This document shows positions 45,897 through 56,540 of a stretch of 64,000 bases of DNA, piece by piece. The notes under the pieces were generated by a model. It did no database searches, was not told the origin of the DNA, and saw nothing but the letters and a program-made list of their open reading frames with translations. Position numbers and translations under genes: made by a program. The DNA lies in the NCBI RefSeq assembly GCF_000420365.1, contig NZ_ATUU01000004.1, positions 62,001-126,000 on the forward strand, in the 5' to 3' direction. The first letter of the stretch is position 1. Each line of letters begins with the position of its first letter. Source of the stretch: Weissella halotolerans DSM 20190 (GTDB lineage: Bacteria > Bacillota > Bacilli > Lactobacillales > Lactobacillaceae).

Positions 45897-46997
45897 ATGA
45901 GAATCAAAAAGTGGATTAGAAATATCGTTGGAGAAGAGAAATGGTTAGATTTAATATGGTGGAAAAGATATTTTTTCTCATTATTTAGAACATCACCTTT
46001 GGATAAAAAATTGAAAAAAAAGCCTAAGATACTTCTATTAGGTGTTGCTGACTATGCTAATTTGGGGGACCAAGCGATTGGATACGCACAGAGAAGGTTT
46101 TTAGATAAACTTGTGAGTGGTAGATGTAATGTTCCTATTATTGAAGTAGGGAGTAGTGTGCCAATAAGGTTCGTATATCAAATAATCAGTAGAGATGATA
46201 TTATAGTGTTCACCGGTGGTGGGAACCTAGGTAACAAATATACATTGTTACATGATATATTTTTGCCAGTAATAAAAAAGTTTCCAAAAAATGAAAAGAT
46301 TTTTTTCCCCCAATCTTATACCTTTACAGATGGAAAGAACAATTTAAATTACATTAAGAAAGTATTTAGCAAAAGTGGCGATAAATTAACAATAGTTGCT
46401 AGAGAAACTAAGAGTTTAGGTTTGTTTCAGGATATTTTTCCTCAGAATAATATTCTTCTAACTCCTGATATTGTGCTTTCGTTAGATGAAAGAAGGAAGA
46501 ATAATTCTCGTGATGGTATTTTAATGATGATGCGGGACGAATCGGAAAAGATTTTGAACCCTAATGTTCAAAATCAATTGAAAGACTATTTAAAAAATAT
46601 TGGTTATAATGTGACCTTACAACAAGATTATAGTGAATATGCTACTCAAGTTAATATAAGGTACGGAGAACTCACAAAGCAGTGGGATAAGATAAGGAGT
46701 TCCAAACTGGTCATTACAGATAGACTTCATGGAATGATTTTTTCGCAGATTACTGGAACGCCGTGTTTAGTTTTTGATAATTATAATAGTAAAATAAAAT
46801 TGACTTATAAAAATTGGCTAGCAAAAAGCGAGAATATTGTTTTCGTTGATCCTAGGTTAAATCCAGATGTGGATTGGTTAGTGGAGAAGGCACAACAACT
46901 AATAGATAGCCACGATTCTCATACCAATTTAGCAAATGAATACATGCCCCTAGTTAATAAACTGCAGTTTTTAGTTACAAAATTAACTGGAAGATAA
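45897..46997 (+). CDS. Polysaccharide pyruvyl transferase family protein
   Basis: 366 residues. PS_pyruv_trans features are LLLGVADYANLGDQAIGYAQ near 42 and TDRLHGMIFSQITGTPCLVFD near 275. The family adds a PEP-derived pyruvate ketal to a sugar of the repeat unit, giving a negative charge. It starts one base after the previous stop. AT-rich. Confidence 0.88.
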   Translation: MRIKKWIRNIVGEEKWLDLIWWKRYFFSLFRTSPLDKKLKKKPKILLLGVADYANLGDQAIGYAQRRFLDKLVSGRCNVPIIEVGSSVPIRFVYQIISRDDIIVFTGGGNLGNKYTLLHDIFLPVIKKFPKNEKIFFPQSYTFTDGKNNLNYIKKVFSKSGDKLTIVARETKSLGLFQDIFPQNNILLTPDIVLSLDERRKNNSRDGILMMMRDESEKILNPNVQNQLKDYLKNIGYNVTLQQDYSEYATQVNIRYGELTKQWDKIRSSKLVITDRLHGMIFSQITGTPCLVFDNYNSKIKLTYKNWLAKSENIVFVDPRLNPDVDWLVEKAQQLIDSHDSHTNLANEYMPLVNKLQFLVTKLTGR

Positions 46998-47006
46998 AAA
47001 GACATT

Positions 47007-48374
47007 ATGAAAAATATTTTAAAAGCATTAGCTGGGAACACTATTATATTTGCTATTGGAAATAGTGTTTCAATGGTAGTATCGTTTATGATGGTTCCTT
47101 TTTATACCAGGGTATTGATACCTAAAGATTTTGGTACGTCTGATATAATTAACACTACAACTTTTCTGTTAGTTCCTGTGGTTAGTTTAAATGTTGCCGC
47201 GGCTATATTTCGTTTTGCCTTAGATCCCGATGAAGATAAAAGTACTTTAATATCTAATGGATTATTTATAACATTTTTTGGGACATTACTAACTTTGCTA
47301 GTCTCCGGAATATCTGAAGCTTTTGGAGTAGAGTATTCCATGTATGTTGGCATATATATTTCGTTGGTAGCTTTTGTATCGTTACTTCAAAATTTTGTTC
47401 GTGGACTAGATAAGATAACTAGTTTTACGGTATCTGGAATCATAATGACGTTGACAAATGTTTGTTGTAACATTTTTTTGATGGGGACAATGAAGTTTGG
47501 ATTAATAGGATATTTATTGTCGTTTATTCTGGCCCAGATAGCAGCGTTATTTTATTTATTTTTTTCAAGTAAAATTTATAAGTATATAAATTTACGCCTT
47601 ATTTCAAAAGATTCGATAATAAAATATTTAAAATATTCTATTCCGATGATACCTAACGGTTTAGCTTGGTGGTTAACAAATGATTTTAATAAAATTTTAA
47701 TTCTTTATTTTTTAGGTCCGACTAGTAATGGGTTACTTGCGGTTGCTAATAAAGTCCCTAATGTGATTAATACAGTTTTTGGTATGTTTTCAAATGCTTG
47801 GCAAATAACGGCAGTTCAGGAAGAAAAAAATTCAGAATCTGATAAATTATATGAATTAGTTTGCAGTTTAGTTTTTGGACTACTTATCATTATAAGTGCT
47901 GTTATTGTATTAATGATAAAATGGTTTATGTCTTTTTATGTATCTGCAAATTACTTTAAAGCGTGGAAATTAGTTCCAATCCTTTTGATAGCAATACTTT
48001 TTTCATGTTTATCAGCTTTTTTTGGGACTTTTTATTTGGTGGCAAAGAAAACTAGAGGATTATTTAGTACAACTATTTGGGGTATGATTTTTAACATAGC
48101 AGCAGGGGCGATACTCATACCTTCTTTTGGTTTGATGGGTTCAGCATTGTCTAGTGCCCTTGGATTTGCGACGGTAAGTTTAATACGATATAAACAAATA
48201 AAAAATTTTGTATCATTTCACATGGACGTAGCGTTACTTATAATGCTGTTTATTGCATACTTAGCAATTTCTTTTTCAGTTTATATGTCACACAATTATA
48301 TTAGTATTTTGATTTTTTTAATTATGATTGTATTTTTTATAGGTAGGATATTAATGAATTTTAGGAACGAATAG
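47007..48374 (+). CDS. Polysaccharide flippase (Wzx-like)
   Basis: 455 residues with 12 to 14 hydrophobic segments and the MATE/MOP-type start TIIFAIGNSVSMVVSFMMVPFYTRVL. PYTRvl-like and GLAWWLTND segments fit Wzx of capsule loci. Moves lipid-linked repeat units across the membrane for Wzy. Last gene of block two and strongly AT-rich. No terminator follows. Confidence 0.87.
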   Translation: MKNILKALAGNTIIFAIGNSVSMVVSFMMVPFYTRVLIPKDFGTSDIINTTTFLLVPVVSLNVAAAIFRFALDPDEDKSTLISNGLFITFFGTLLTLLVSGISEAFGVEYSMYVGIYISLVAFVSLLQNFVRGLDKITSFTVSGIIMTLTNVCCNIFLMGTMKFGLIGYLLSFILAQIAALFYLFFSSKIYKYINLRLISKDSIIKYLKYSIPMIPNGLAWWLTNDFNKILILYFLGPTSNGLLAVANKVPNVINTVFGMFSNAWQITAVQEEKNSESDKLYELVCSLVFGLLIIISAVIVLMIKWFMSFYVSANYFKAWKLVPILLIAILFSCLSAFFGTFYLVAKKTRGLFSTTIWGMIFNIAAGAILIPSFGLMGSALSSALGFATVSLIRYKQIKNFVSFHMDVALLIMLFIAYLAISFSVYMSHNYISILIFLIMIVFFIGRILMNFRNE

Positions 48375-49679
<1,305 letters not shown>

Positions 49680-49722
49680 ATTGAATTTAATGTACACAAA
49701 TGGTTTGTTTAAAAATGTGTGT

Positions 49723-49768
49723 AAAAATAAAACCCGAACGTGTTATGCACGTTCGGGTTTTATTTTTT
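49723..49768. terminator. Bidirectional terminator
   Basis: Perfect stem AAATAAAACCCGAACGTG/CACGTTCGGGTTTTATTT with loop TTATG and T-run, between the convergent rmlB and LCP genes. Confidence 0.95.
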
Positions 49769-49805
49769 AGTAGTGATTAATTTTATTTACACTGCAGAAT
49801 TGATA

Positions 49806-50696
49806 CTAATTATTACGAGCTTGCTCGATAATGGTATGAACACGAGAAATTTCACTTTCTGGCATGATTTGGTAAGAAACACTGCCAATCATGACGCCTT
49901 CACCCTTCATCTGATCACGTTCAATGTTATCAGCAGAACCCTTATACTTAGTAGCTAAGTTGCGAACTGAGTTAAGCGAGATATTCGTACGGACATTTTG
50001 TGAAACCGCCTGTAAGAAATTATCAGATAGGACATTGGTTGGATTGTTTTTTAGCTTATTAATGACAGCCGAAATCACTAATTGTTGACGCATTTGACGA
50101 CCATAGTCACCGTTTGGATCATCGTAACGCATACGAGAAAAGGCTAAGGCTTTCTGTCCATCCATATGGTAATTTTGCCCTTGAGTGAAGGCATAGCCTT
50201 CGTAGTTAAAGGTTAGGGGAGCCGTAACATCAACACCACCAACAGCATTAACCAGTTGCTCTAGCCCATTCATATTAACTAAGAGATAACCATCAAGTTT
50301 GATGTTTAGTAGTTTTTCAACTTGGTCGACTGAAGATTGTGCGTCACCGTATTGATAAGCAGCATTAAGCTTTTCAGTTTGACCATCAATTTGGATTTTG
50401 GTATCACGTTGTAACGATACCATAGTGGTTGTATTGGTGTCTGGATTCAGCACCATCACAATCATAGTGTCAGTACGTCCTTTTTCTGTTCGTCCAAGTG
50501 CACCAGTGTCAGTACCTAGTAATAGGTAGGCAATAGATTGCCCCTTTTTAGTTTTCGTATCGGAAATTTTACTAGTATGTTGTGTGCCCGAATAAATTTT
50601 GCTAGTTGTGTTGCTGAGCTTGTAGTAACTATAACCACCAAAGCCAATGACGCTGGCGAGAATGATACCTAGCACCCATAAAATAACTTTCTTCAT
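49806..50696 (-). CDS. LytR-CpsA-Psr (LCP) family glycopolymer ligase
   Basis: 296 residues. N-terminal anchor helix (about 3-22), then the LCP catalytic core: LLGTDTGALGRTEKGRTDTM (Asp/Arg pair), MVSLQRDTKI, NAAYQYGD, VDVTAPLTFNYEG and FSRMRYDDPNGDYGRQMRQQ. Such enzymes transfer lipid-linked wall polymers to peptidoglycan outside the cell. AAAGGAG precedes the start on the minus strand. Probably attaches the capsule or a teichoic acid. Confidence 0.93.
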   Translation of the reverse strand: MKKVILWVLGIILASVIGFGGYSYYKLSNTTSKIYSGTQHTSKISDTKTKKGQSIAYLLLGTDTGALGRTEKGRTDTMIVMVLNPDTNTTTMVSLQRDTKIQIDGQTEKLNAAYQYGDAQSSVDQVEKLLNIKLDGYLLVNMNGLEQLVNAVGGVDVTAPLTFNYEGYAFTQGQNYHMDGQKALAFSRMRYDDPNGDYGRQMRQQLVISAVINKLKNNPTNVLSDNFLQAVSQNVRTNISLNSVRNLATKYKGSADNIERDQMKGEGVMIGSVSYQIMPESEISRVHTIIEQARNN

Positions 50697-50856
50697 GAAG
50701 AACTCCTTTAGATTAATGTATATAAGTCATTATATACTACTTTAGGACAAAGGGGGGACAGGAGAAAGCTTATACAGATTATAAGCATTGCTTGGTAGGC
50801 AGCTAATAGACGAATAGTGTAAAATGTTAGTATGGTACATTTAGGGAGGATACACG

Positions 50857-51624
50857 ATGATTGATATACATAGTCATTTGCTGCCAGGATTAGATGACGG
50901 TTCTAAGGATTTAACAACATCCTTGAATTTAGCGCGCGATGCAGTTGCGGATGGCATAACACATAGTTTAATGACACCACACCATATGAATGGGCGGTAC
51001 ACCAATCACGCAGCTGATGTGATTGCTGCAACCAACACTTTTCAGATGGCCTTAAATGAACATCAAATTCCCTTAACAGTGTTTCCAGCGCAAGAGGTGC
51101 GCATTAATGGTGATTTAATAGCGGCCTTGGAAGCAGGAGATATTTTGACGGCCGATGCGGGTGGTAAGTACTTATTGTTGGAATTTCCATCCAATGAAGT
51201 ACCGGCCTATACTGAACGGATGTTTTTTGACATTCAACAACATGGACTCATTCCGATTATCGTTCACCCTGAACGTAATGAGGGGATGATGACAGATCCT
51301 AATATTCTATACGAATTGGAAAGTCGTGGCGCCTTGGCGCAGGTTACTGCTAGTTCATATGTGGGGACCTTTGGTAAGGCTGTTCAACAATTTGCCGAGG
51401 ATATCGTAGGGCATGGTCTGGCGCAAGTCTTTGCTTCCGATGCGCATCATATACCAGGTCGTGATTATGAGATGCAATTGGCCTTTGAAAAGTTACGCAA
51501 AAATTATGGTGAAGGAAAGGCTGAAATCTTCAATGAAAATGCTAAGGCCATTGTGAACGGCGATGCAGTGCAGCTCTTTAAGGAAGAGCCCATCAAGAAA
51601 CGCAAATTCTTTTCAAAGTACTAG
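50857..51624 (+). CDS. Capsule tyrosine phosphatase, PHP type (CpsB/Wzh)
   Basis: 255 residues, PHP metal sites: DIHSHLLPGLDDGSKD at 3-18, MTPHHMNGRY, HPERNEGM and FASDAHH. Dephosphorylates the kinase at 43546 and so completes the CpsBCD regulatory module, though it lies 6.6 kb downstream instead of beside it. AGGGAGG precedes the ATG. Confidence 0.93.
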   Translation: MIDIHSHLLPGLDDGSKDLTTSLNLARDAVADGITHSLMTPHHMNGRYTNHAADVIAATNTFQMALNEHQIPLTVFPAQEVRINGDLIAALEAGDILTADAGGKYLLLEFPSNEVPAYTERMFFDIQQHGLIPIIVHPERNEGMMTDPNILYELESRGALAQVTASSYVGTFGKAVQQFAEDIVGHGLAQVFASDAHHIPGRDYEMQLAFEKLRKNYGEGKAEIFNENAKAIVNGDAVQLFKEEPIKKRKFFSKY

Positions 51625-51662
51625 AGAATGACCAAGCGAGTATAAGAGTAGGAAGAGGAGAA

Positions 51663-52367
51663 ATGAAGAAATTCGTATTAGTAGTGATACCCATTATCCT
51701 TTTGTTAGGTGGGGCGTATGGGTCGAAGGTATATATGGATAAACGCCACTTTAATCAGTATGTTAAAGCAGCCCAGCAAGACATTAAACAAGGAGCGTGG
51801 CAAGCGGCCAAGCGGGAGTATAAAAAAGCCGATCACTTACATTCAACTGCAGAAACGACAGCTGCCTTGCAGCAATTAGGGTATGTGACGAAGGCTCAAA
51901 AACAAGTTGAGCGAGGTAATAAACAAGCAGCCCAAGAGATGATGGAATTAGCCTTATATGTTAAGCATCCAGTTCCAGTTATTACTAAAGCTATTAAAGC
52001 TGAGGTTAAAGAACTAGATGAGTCAAATCAAAAGAGTAAGCGTAAGCCCACATCAAAGCAGGAAAAAAGTAGTCAAGCTGATGCAAGTAGTAGCCTTCCA
52101 GCCCAATCACCGGTAGAAGAAACACCAAGTCAGACAACGCCAGTAGTTGTACCTGATCAAAGTCAAGCAATGATTGATCAAGGGGGGGCCGCTTATCAAG
52201 ACCCACAATCAGCGGCCGGTTATGCGAATCAAGCACCAGCCAATGATGAAGCACCTGTAGAGGCAAACAACCAGGAGGCAGCTGTGACTGATGCAGCTAA
52301 GACAGCCAAGGTTAATCAAGCAGTACCAGAAGTTAACAATGGTGATAATGCAGCGGCAGCTAGCTAA
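51663..52367 (+). CDS. Membrane-anchored protein of unknown function with low-complexity tail
   Basis: 234 residues. Signal anchor at about 3-20, then a helical, basic repeat-like region (AAQQDIKQGAWQAAKREYKK and QKQVERGNKQAAQEMMELAL resemble TPR pairs) to about residue 120, then a Ser/Pro/Gln/Ala-rich, mostly disordered tail facing outward. Not recognised. It follows the phosphatase gene after 38 bases, so a role at the cell surface is possible. Confidence 0.6.
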   Translation: MKKFVLVVIPIILLLGGAYGSKVYMDKRHFNQYVKAAQQDIKQGAWQAAKREYKKADHLHSTAETTAALQQLGYVTKAQKQVERGNKQAAQEMMELALYVKHPVPVITKAIKAEVKELDESNQKSKRKPTSKQEKSSQADASSSLPAQSPVEETPSQTTPVVVPDQSQAMIDQGGAAYQDPQSAAGYANQAPANDEAPVEANNQEAAVTDAAKTAKVNQAVPEVNNGDNAAAAS

Positions 52368-52484
52368 AAAGAATGGATAGCTAATGTTAACAATATTTAT
52401 TCTTATGGTGAATTAAAGTTTAACTTGGCATAGTTAATTCGGATTATAAAGAGGCGAGTTAGTTATACGGCCAATAAACGAAAT

Positions 52485-53132
52485 ATGACCAAAAGAAATG
52501 GGGACATGATGGAACAGTTAATCGAGACTGCAATTAATCAATATGGCTATTTGGCAATCATTATCTTGCTTGTCGTAGAGAATATTTTTCCACCTATTCC
52601 TTCGGAGTTGATTTTGACCTTTGCGGGCTTTTTAACTTATCAGGGGCAATTAAACATATTTGGTGCTATCTGCGCAGCTACCTTAGGTGCGCTAATTGGA
52701 GCAAGTTTGCTCTATTGGATAGGAACGTATTTGAATCGAGAGCGGTTAGCAAAGTTAGTTGATAGTCGGCTAGGCCGAATACTTCGTTTGCGCTTAGCTG
52801 ATTTTGAAAAAGCTGAATCTCATTTTCAAAGGCATGGTCGGGCCGCGGTTTTTTTTGGCCGTTTTATACCAGTGGTACGTAGCCTAATTTCTGTACCGGC
52901 TGGCATGACTAAGATGCCCTTCTTACAGTTCTTAGTCTTTACCTTTGCTGGATCTGCAATTTGGAATACTGTGTTGATTAGTCTAGGACACATCGCTGGG
53001 AAAGCCTGGACTAAGATGTTAGTTAAGGTTGATAGTATTACTGGCATGTTGACCTGGCTATTAGTGGCCCTGGTTGTCGTTGGAGTAGTGATTTATGGCT
53101 TGAAGCGATTGAATCTCTTAAAAAGGCATTAA
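52485..53132 (+). CDS. DedA-family membrane protein
   Basis: 215 residues, five or six helices. The DedA signature is visible as VENIFPPIPSELIL near 30, then FFGRFIPVVRSLISVPAGM with the conserved Arg near 130. DedA proteins act as lipid scramblases and in membrane potential maintenance. In-frame ATGs at 52506 and 52509 follow GGGGA more closely and may be the true start. Confidence 0.9.
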   Translation: MTKRNGDMMEQLIETAINQYGYLAIIILLVVENIFPPIPSELILTFAGFLTYQGQLNIFGAICAATLGALIGASLLYWIGTYLNRERLAKLVDSRLGRILRLRLADFEKAESHFQRHGRAAVFFGRFIPVVRSLISVPAGMTKMPFLQFLVFTFAGSAIWNTVLISLGHIAGKAWTKMLVKVDSITGMLTWLLVALVVVGVVIYGLKRLNLLKRH

Positions 53133-53172
53133 AAAAGAGGGTGCAGTTTTTGAAAACTGTACCCTCTTTTTT
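53131..53172. terminator. Bidirectional terminator
   Basis: AAAAAAGAGGGTGCAGTTTT/AAAACTGTACCCTCTTTTTT stem (one mismatch) between convergent dedA and AI-2E family genes. Confidence 0.92.
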
Positions 53173-53175
53173 AGT

Positions 53176-54231
53176 TTAAACTTCTTGGTTATTTTCAATA
53201 TTTCCTTGATTTGTTGGATCAGCAATGGCCGCCCGTTGAACGCCAATTAGGTTTAAGAAAAAGGCAACAATCGGGACACCGATGATTAATCCCCAGGCGC
53301 CTAACAAATGTTCCATAATAATCAGGGTAGCAAAGGTTACAAAGACTGGTAACTCGGTGCGGTTAGCCATGAGATGGGGATGCAAGAAGTAAGCCTCAAA
53401 GAGATGAATAATGGTGATAAGTACCCATAATTCAAGCACCCCCCAGGGACCATTAGCTGCCAAAGTGACAACACTTAAAGGAATCAGGGAAATCAGAACC
53501 CCAGCAATGGGAATTAAACCGAGAATGAAAATCAGAACTCCCATGACCAGTACGCTGGGAACTTTAAGGATAAAGAGGCCAATCACCATTAGAACACTAT
53601 TGATAAGGGCAATTTTTAACTGTACTTCAATCACGCTACCAAGGATAGAGATGAAGGTTCCACCAAGTTCATAAATATGCATAAACAAATGAGGATAATC
53701 AGAAGTTAGAAATTGATGACCAAACCGTTTGAGCCGTTGCCAAGTTAATGCGAGCACAAAACTTAGAAATGCTGCTAATAAGACCTGTAGGATAAGTCGA
53801 CTAATCGTACTAACTGTTCCCCAACCGCTAGCCAGGAGGACCCGCCAATTGGCGATAACTTCCTGCAAAATATCAAATTTTTTGTAGGCTTCATCAGCTA
53901 AACCTTGAATAGCAGGATAGGTTTGAAAGAAACGGTTGATTTCCTTAGGCAACGCCATAAATTGATCAATTAAAACGGGTAAAACGAAACGCAAGGCTAA
54001 GAAAAAGAGAACAACGACAACCAGATAGAGGGCTAAGACGACGACTATGTAGGGTAGATGCCAACGGTGACTAACGCGATTAGCATTACTGATCGACAGG
54101 TAAGAAAAGATAATGGTTAGTAAAATAATTGATAGTTGTTTATGTAAAATAACTAGACAAGCGATGATCAATAGCAAGGCTAGATAACGTTGGGTATCCT
54201 TGCGTTTGATAAAGCTAACAAAATCATGCAT
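53176..54231 (-). CDS. AI-2E/PerM-family transporter
   Basis: 351 residues with about eight helices. The C-terminal LIFILGLIPIAGVLISLIP, then HPHLMANRTELPVFVTFATL and GLIIGVPIVAFFLNLIG, are typical of the family. Substrates vary (some are sodium/proton exchangers); there is no evidence for autoinducer transport here. Third gene of a minus-strand set with murF and the DUF308 gene. Confidence 0.87.
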   Translation of the reverse strand: MHDFVSFIKRKDTQRYLALLLIIACLVILHKQLSIILLTIIFSYLSISNANRVSHRWHLPYIVVVLALYLVVVVLFFLALRFVLPVLIDQFMALPKEINRFFQTYPAIQGLADEAYKKFDILQEVIANWRVLLASGWGTVSTISRLILQVLLAAFLSFVLALTWQRLKRFGHQFLTSDYPHLFMHIYELGGTFISILGSVIEVQLKIALINSVLMVIGLFILKVPSVLVMGVLIFILGLIPIAGVLISLIPLSVVTLAANGPWGVLELWVLITIIHLFEAYFLHPHLMANRTELPVFVTFATLIIMEHLLGAWGLIIGVPIVAFFLNLIGVQRAAIADPTNQGNIENNQEV

Positions 54232-54264
54232 AATCCTATTCCTTCCATTTGTCTTACAGGCTAG

Positions 54265-54296
54265 TAAAAAACCACGCCAAGGGTTACGACGTGGTC
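54265..54296 (-). terminator. Terminator after the DUF308 gene
   Basis: On the minus strand, ACCACGTC/GGCGTGGT is followed by T6, between the DUF308 and AI-2E family genes. Confidence 0.8.
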
Positions 54297-54316
54297 CTAA
54301 CTAGAGCAAGAGTAGC

Positions 54317-54919
54317 TTAATTTTTGCGACTGAAGAGGGCAATTAAAATAAAGTAAATGCCCAGGAGATCGGCAAAGGAACCAACAACAAGGGACATGGT
54401 ATTAGCCGCAATATCTGGAACTAAAGACAGGTAAAGTCCCATTGCTAGGCTCGTTAGACCTAATACTAGGCCAACTAGTCGTTGCCAACCGGCTAGCAAT
54501 TCTGGTGACCGCATTTGAGCTAAAATTGCGGTTGCATTAAGCAAAATCCAGAAACCAAAAATAAGGCCAATGAATTGACTAGTGACATCCTGGCGAAAAA
54601 GGAAAATAAGGGACATTGTAGTTGCCAGTAGGGCGCTCATCAAAAAGGCCCCTTTTAACGTTTGACTTTTAGTGACCAACATGAGATCAATGATGGCTAT
54701 AAAGAGGGAAAATAGAGCAAATAGAGCACTCATTGAGGCTAAGGCTTGTTTTGGAAAAGCAAAGGCAATAATGCCAAGTAAAATGGCAATAATTCCCGCT
54801 GCAAAAAGGCATTTGCGAGTTAAATCAGTCACAATCGTCTGTTCGCTGGTTACAATCGTCTCGGGTTGCACAGCAATCCTGCTAGGTTCAATAGCGTGAT
54901 TCGTTTCTTCTTTAGACAT
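54317..54919 (-). CDS. HdeD/DUF308-like membrane protein
   Basis: 200 residues with a hydrophilic N-terminus (about 1-35) and six helices in three hairpins. The repeated GIIAILLGIIAFAFP, LIFGFWILLNATAIL and GLVLGLTSLAMGLYLSLVP pattern fits DUF308. The function is unknown; HdeD is linked to acid resistance in E. coli. Terminator downstream on the same strand. Confidence 0.82.
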   Translation of the reverse strand: MSKEETNHAIEPSRIAVQPETIVTSEQTIVTDLTRKCLFAAGIIAILLGIIAFAFPKQALASMSALFALFSLFIAIIDLMLVTKSQTLKGAFLMSALLATTMSLIFLFRQDVTSQFIGLIFGFWILLNATAILAQMRSPELLAGWQRLVGLVLGLTSLAMGLYLSLVPDIAANTMSLVVGSFADLLGIYFILIALFSRKN

Positions 54920-54979
54920 AAGATACTCCCATCCTAGTAAACATAATAGATTGATAATAAGAACTAACTCTGCTTAAAG

Positions 54980-55026
54980 CTAGCCTTTTTAAAGGTGATA
55001 GTCAATATCAACCTTAAAAAGGCTAG
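54980..55026. repeat. Long inverted repeat at the end of murF
   Basis: CTAGCCTTTTTAAAGGTGATA (54980-55000) is the near-complete reverse complement of TATCAACCTTAAAAAGGCTAG (55006-55026), 21 base pairs with about two mismatches and a 5-base loop. It includes the murF stop codon. On the murF strand no long T-run follows, so it is a weak terminator or a 3' stabiliser. Confidence 0.7.
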
Positions 55027-56396
55027 TTGTGGTCGTACAATGCTGCGACCACTCGTTCTAAATGCATGCCATGTGATCCTTTAAGTAATAAGAGATCATC
55101 TGGAGACAAGGTTGCTTGCAAATCATGGATTAGCTCAGCTTGTTGGTCTTGACGATAGTAGTGTAGGTGGTCAGCAGAATAGGTTTTCGTTAGTTCTTCG
55201 GCTAGATTTTGCATCAGCGGGCCAATTAAGAAAACCTCATGGACAGTTTGAGGCTTTAGAGAAGATGCTAGGGCAGCGTGCATGGCCGGCCCTTGGGCTC
55301 CCAATTCTAGCATGTCGCCTAAGACAACATAGCGCTCTCCCTTAGTGGGGACTTGACCAAAACTTTTTAATACTTCCTGGACGGCTGTAGGGTTTGCATT
55401 GTAGACATCTGATAAAAGTTGGCCACCAAAATTACCAGGAAGCCACTGGGTGCGATTCTCAGTAATGGTTGCGGTAGCTAAGGCTTTTGCCATTAAGGCT
55501 GGACTAATACCGAGCAGTTGGCCAACACTCAGGGCAGCTAGTGCATTGCTGACATTGTAAGTGCCCGTTAGTGGAATTTGAATGGTCTCGTTAAGCGGTT
55601 GCCAACAAAAGTGGGCACTAGCGCTTGCTAAGTGAATAGCATTGGCAAAGTTGTCATTCGTGTTTGCTAAACCAAAGGTTCGGGTGTTAAGTGCTGGGTG
55701 TTGTTGGACACGTTCCCTTAACAAGGGTTCGTCACCATTATAGACAAGACTACCGCCTGGCTTTAAGCCAGTAATAATTTGCATTTTACCATCAGCAATT
55801 TTGGCTCTAGTTTTGAAAAATTCAATATGTGCTTCACCAATCATAGTTAAGACAGCAATATCTGGTTGCACTAGATTAGAGAGGGCGACAAGGTCGTTTG
55901 GATGGTCCATTCCTAGTTCAATAACTAATAGCTCTGTGTCTGCTGGCATATTCAGAATGGTTGTGGGAACACCGAGTTCATTATTAAAGTTAGCCGGTGT
56001 TTTATAGGTGTTAAAAGAGGTGGCACCAATGGCGGCTGTCAAATCTTTCGTAGTGGTTTTACCATTTGATCCCGAGATAGCAACTACTTTAGGATGGACC
56101 ATTTTAAGATAGGCTTGTGCCAATTGTTGAAAGGCAAGCAGGGTGTCATCAACTAAAATGATTGGCAGTTGGGTTGGGTACGGCTGGTGGTCTTTTTGCC
56201 ATAAAGAGGCGACTGCACCATGTTTAATGGCATCGTCTAGAAAATCATGACCATCATTTGCAGCCACGATAGGAATGAATAGATCGCCTGCTTGTGTCTT
56301 GCGGGAATCAAAACTAGTTCCGGTAACACGCAGGGGTTTTTCCTGAAGTAGGGGGGCCGATAAAATATCGCCCAGGGTGGAAAGGGGAAAATTCAT
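55023..56396 (-). CDS. murF: UDP-MurNAc-tripeptide-D-Ala-D-Ala ligase
   Basis: 457 residues. Mur ligase motifs: ATP loop SGSNGKTTTKD near 112, ANFNNELGVPTTIL, ELGMDHPNDL and the C-terminal SDVYNANPTAVQEVL. Completes the UDP-MurNAc-pentapeptide in the cytosol; the D-Ala comes from the Alr part of the fusion at 6707. A purine-rich AAAGGAAG precedes the ATG on the minus strand. Divergent from mreB. Confidence 0.95.
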   Translation of the reverse strand: MNFPLSTLGDILSAPLLQEKPLRVTGTSFDSRKTQAGDLFIPIVAANDGHDFLDDAIKHGAVASLWQKDHQPYPTQLPIILVDDTLLAFQQLAQAYLKMVHPKVVAISGSNGKTTTKDLTAAIGATSFNTYKTPANFNNELGVPTTILNMPADTELLVIELGMDHPNDLVALSNLVQPDIAVLTMIGEAHIEFFKTRAKIADGKMQIITGLKPGGSLVYNGDEPLLRERVQQHPALNTRTFGLANTNDNFANAIHLASASAHFCWQPLNETIQIPLTGTYNVSNALAALSVGQLLGISPALMAKALATATITENRTQWLPGNFGGQLLSDVYNANPTAVQEVLKSFGQVPTKGERYVVLGDMLELGAQGPAMHAALASSLKPQTVHEVFLIGPLMQNLAEELTKTYSADHLHYYRQDQQAELIHDLQATLSPDDLLLLKGSHGMHLERVVAALYDHN

Positions 56397-56540
56397 AGTA
56401 GTATGCTTCCTTTTATTGAATATTTAATTTAATTTTACACTGTCTATTAAAGCTAGGGCAACTTGTTGTATACTTAAAGGGATACTTAATAAGTAAGATA
56501 AGTGATGACGCACAGCGTTGTTCATTAAAGAGGTGAAAAC

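Noticed and set aside
51663-52367. Sortase-anchored surface protein
   Set aside because: The Ser/Pro/Gln-rich tail has no LPxTG motif, hydrophobic stretch or basic end.
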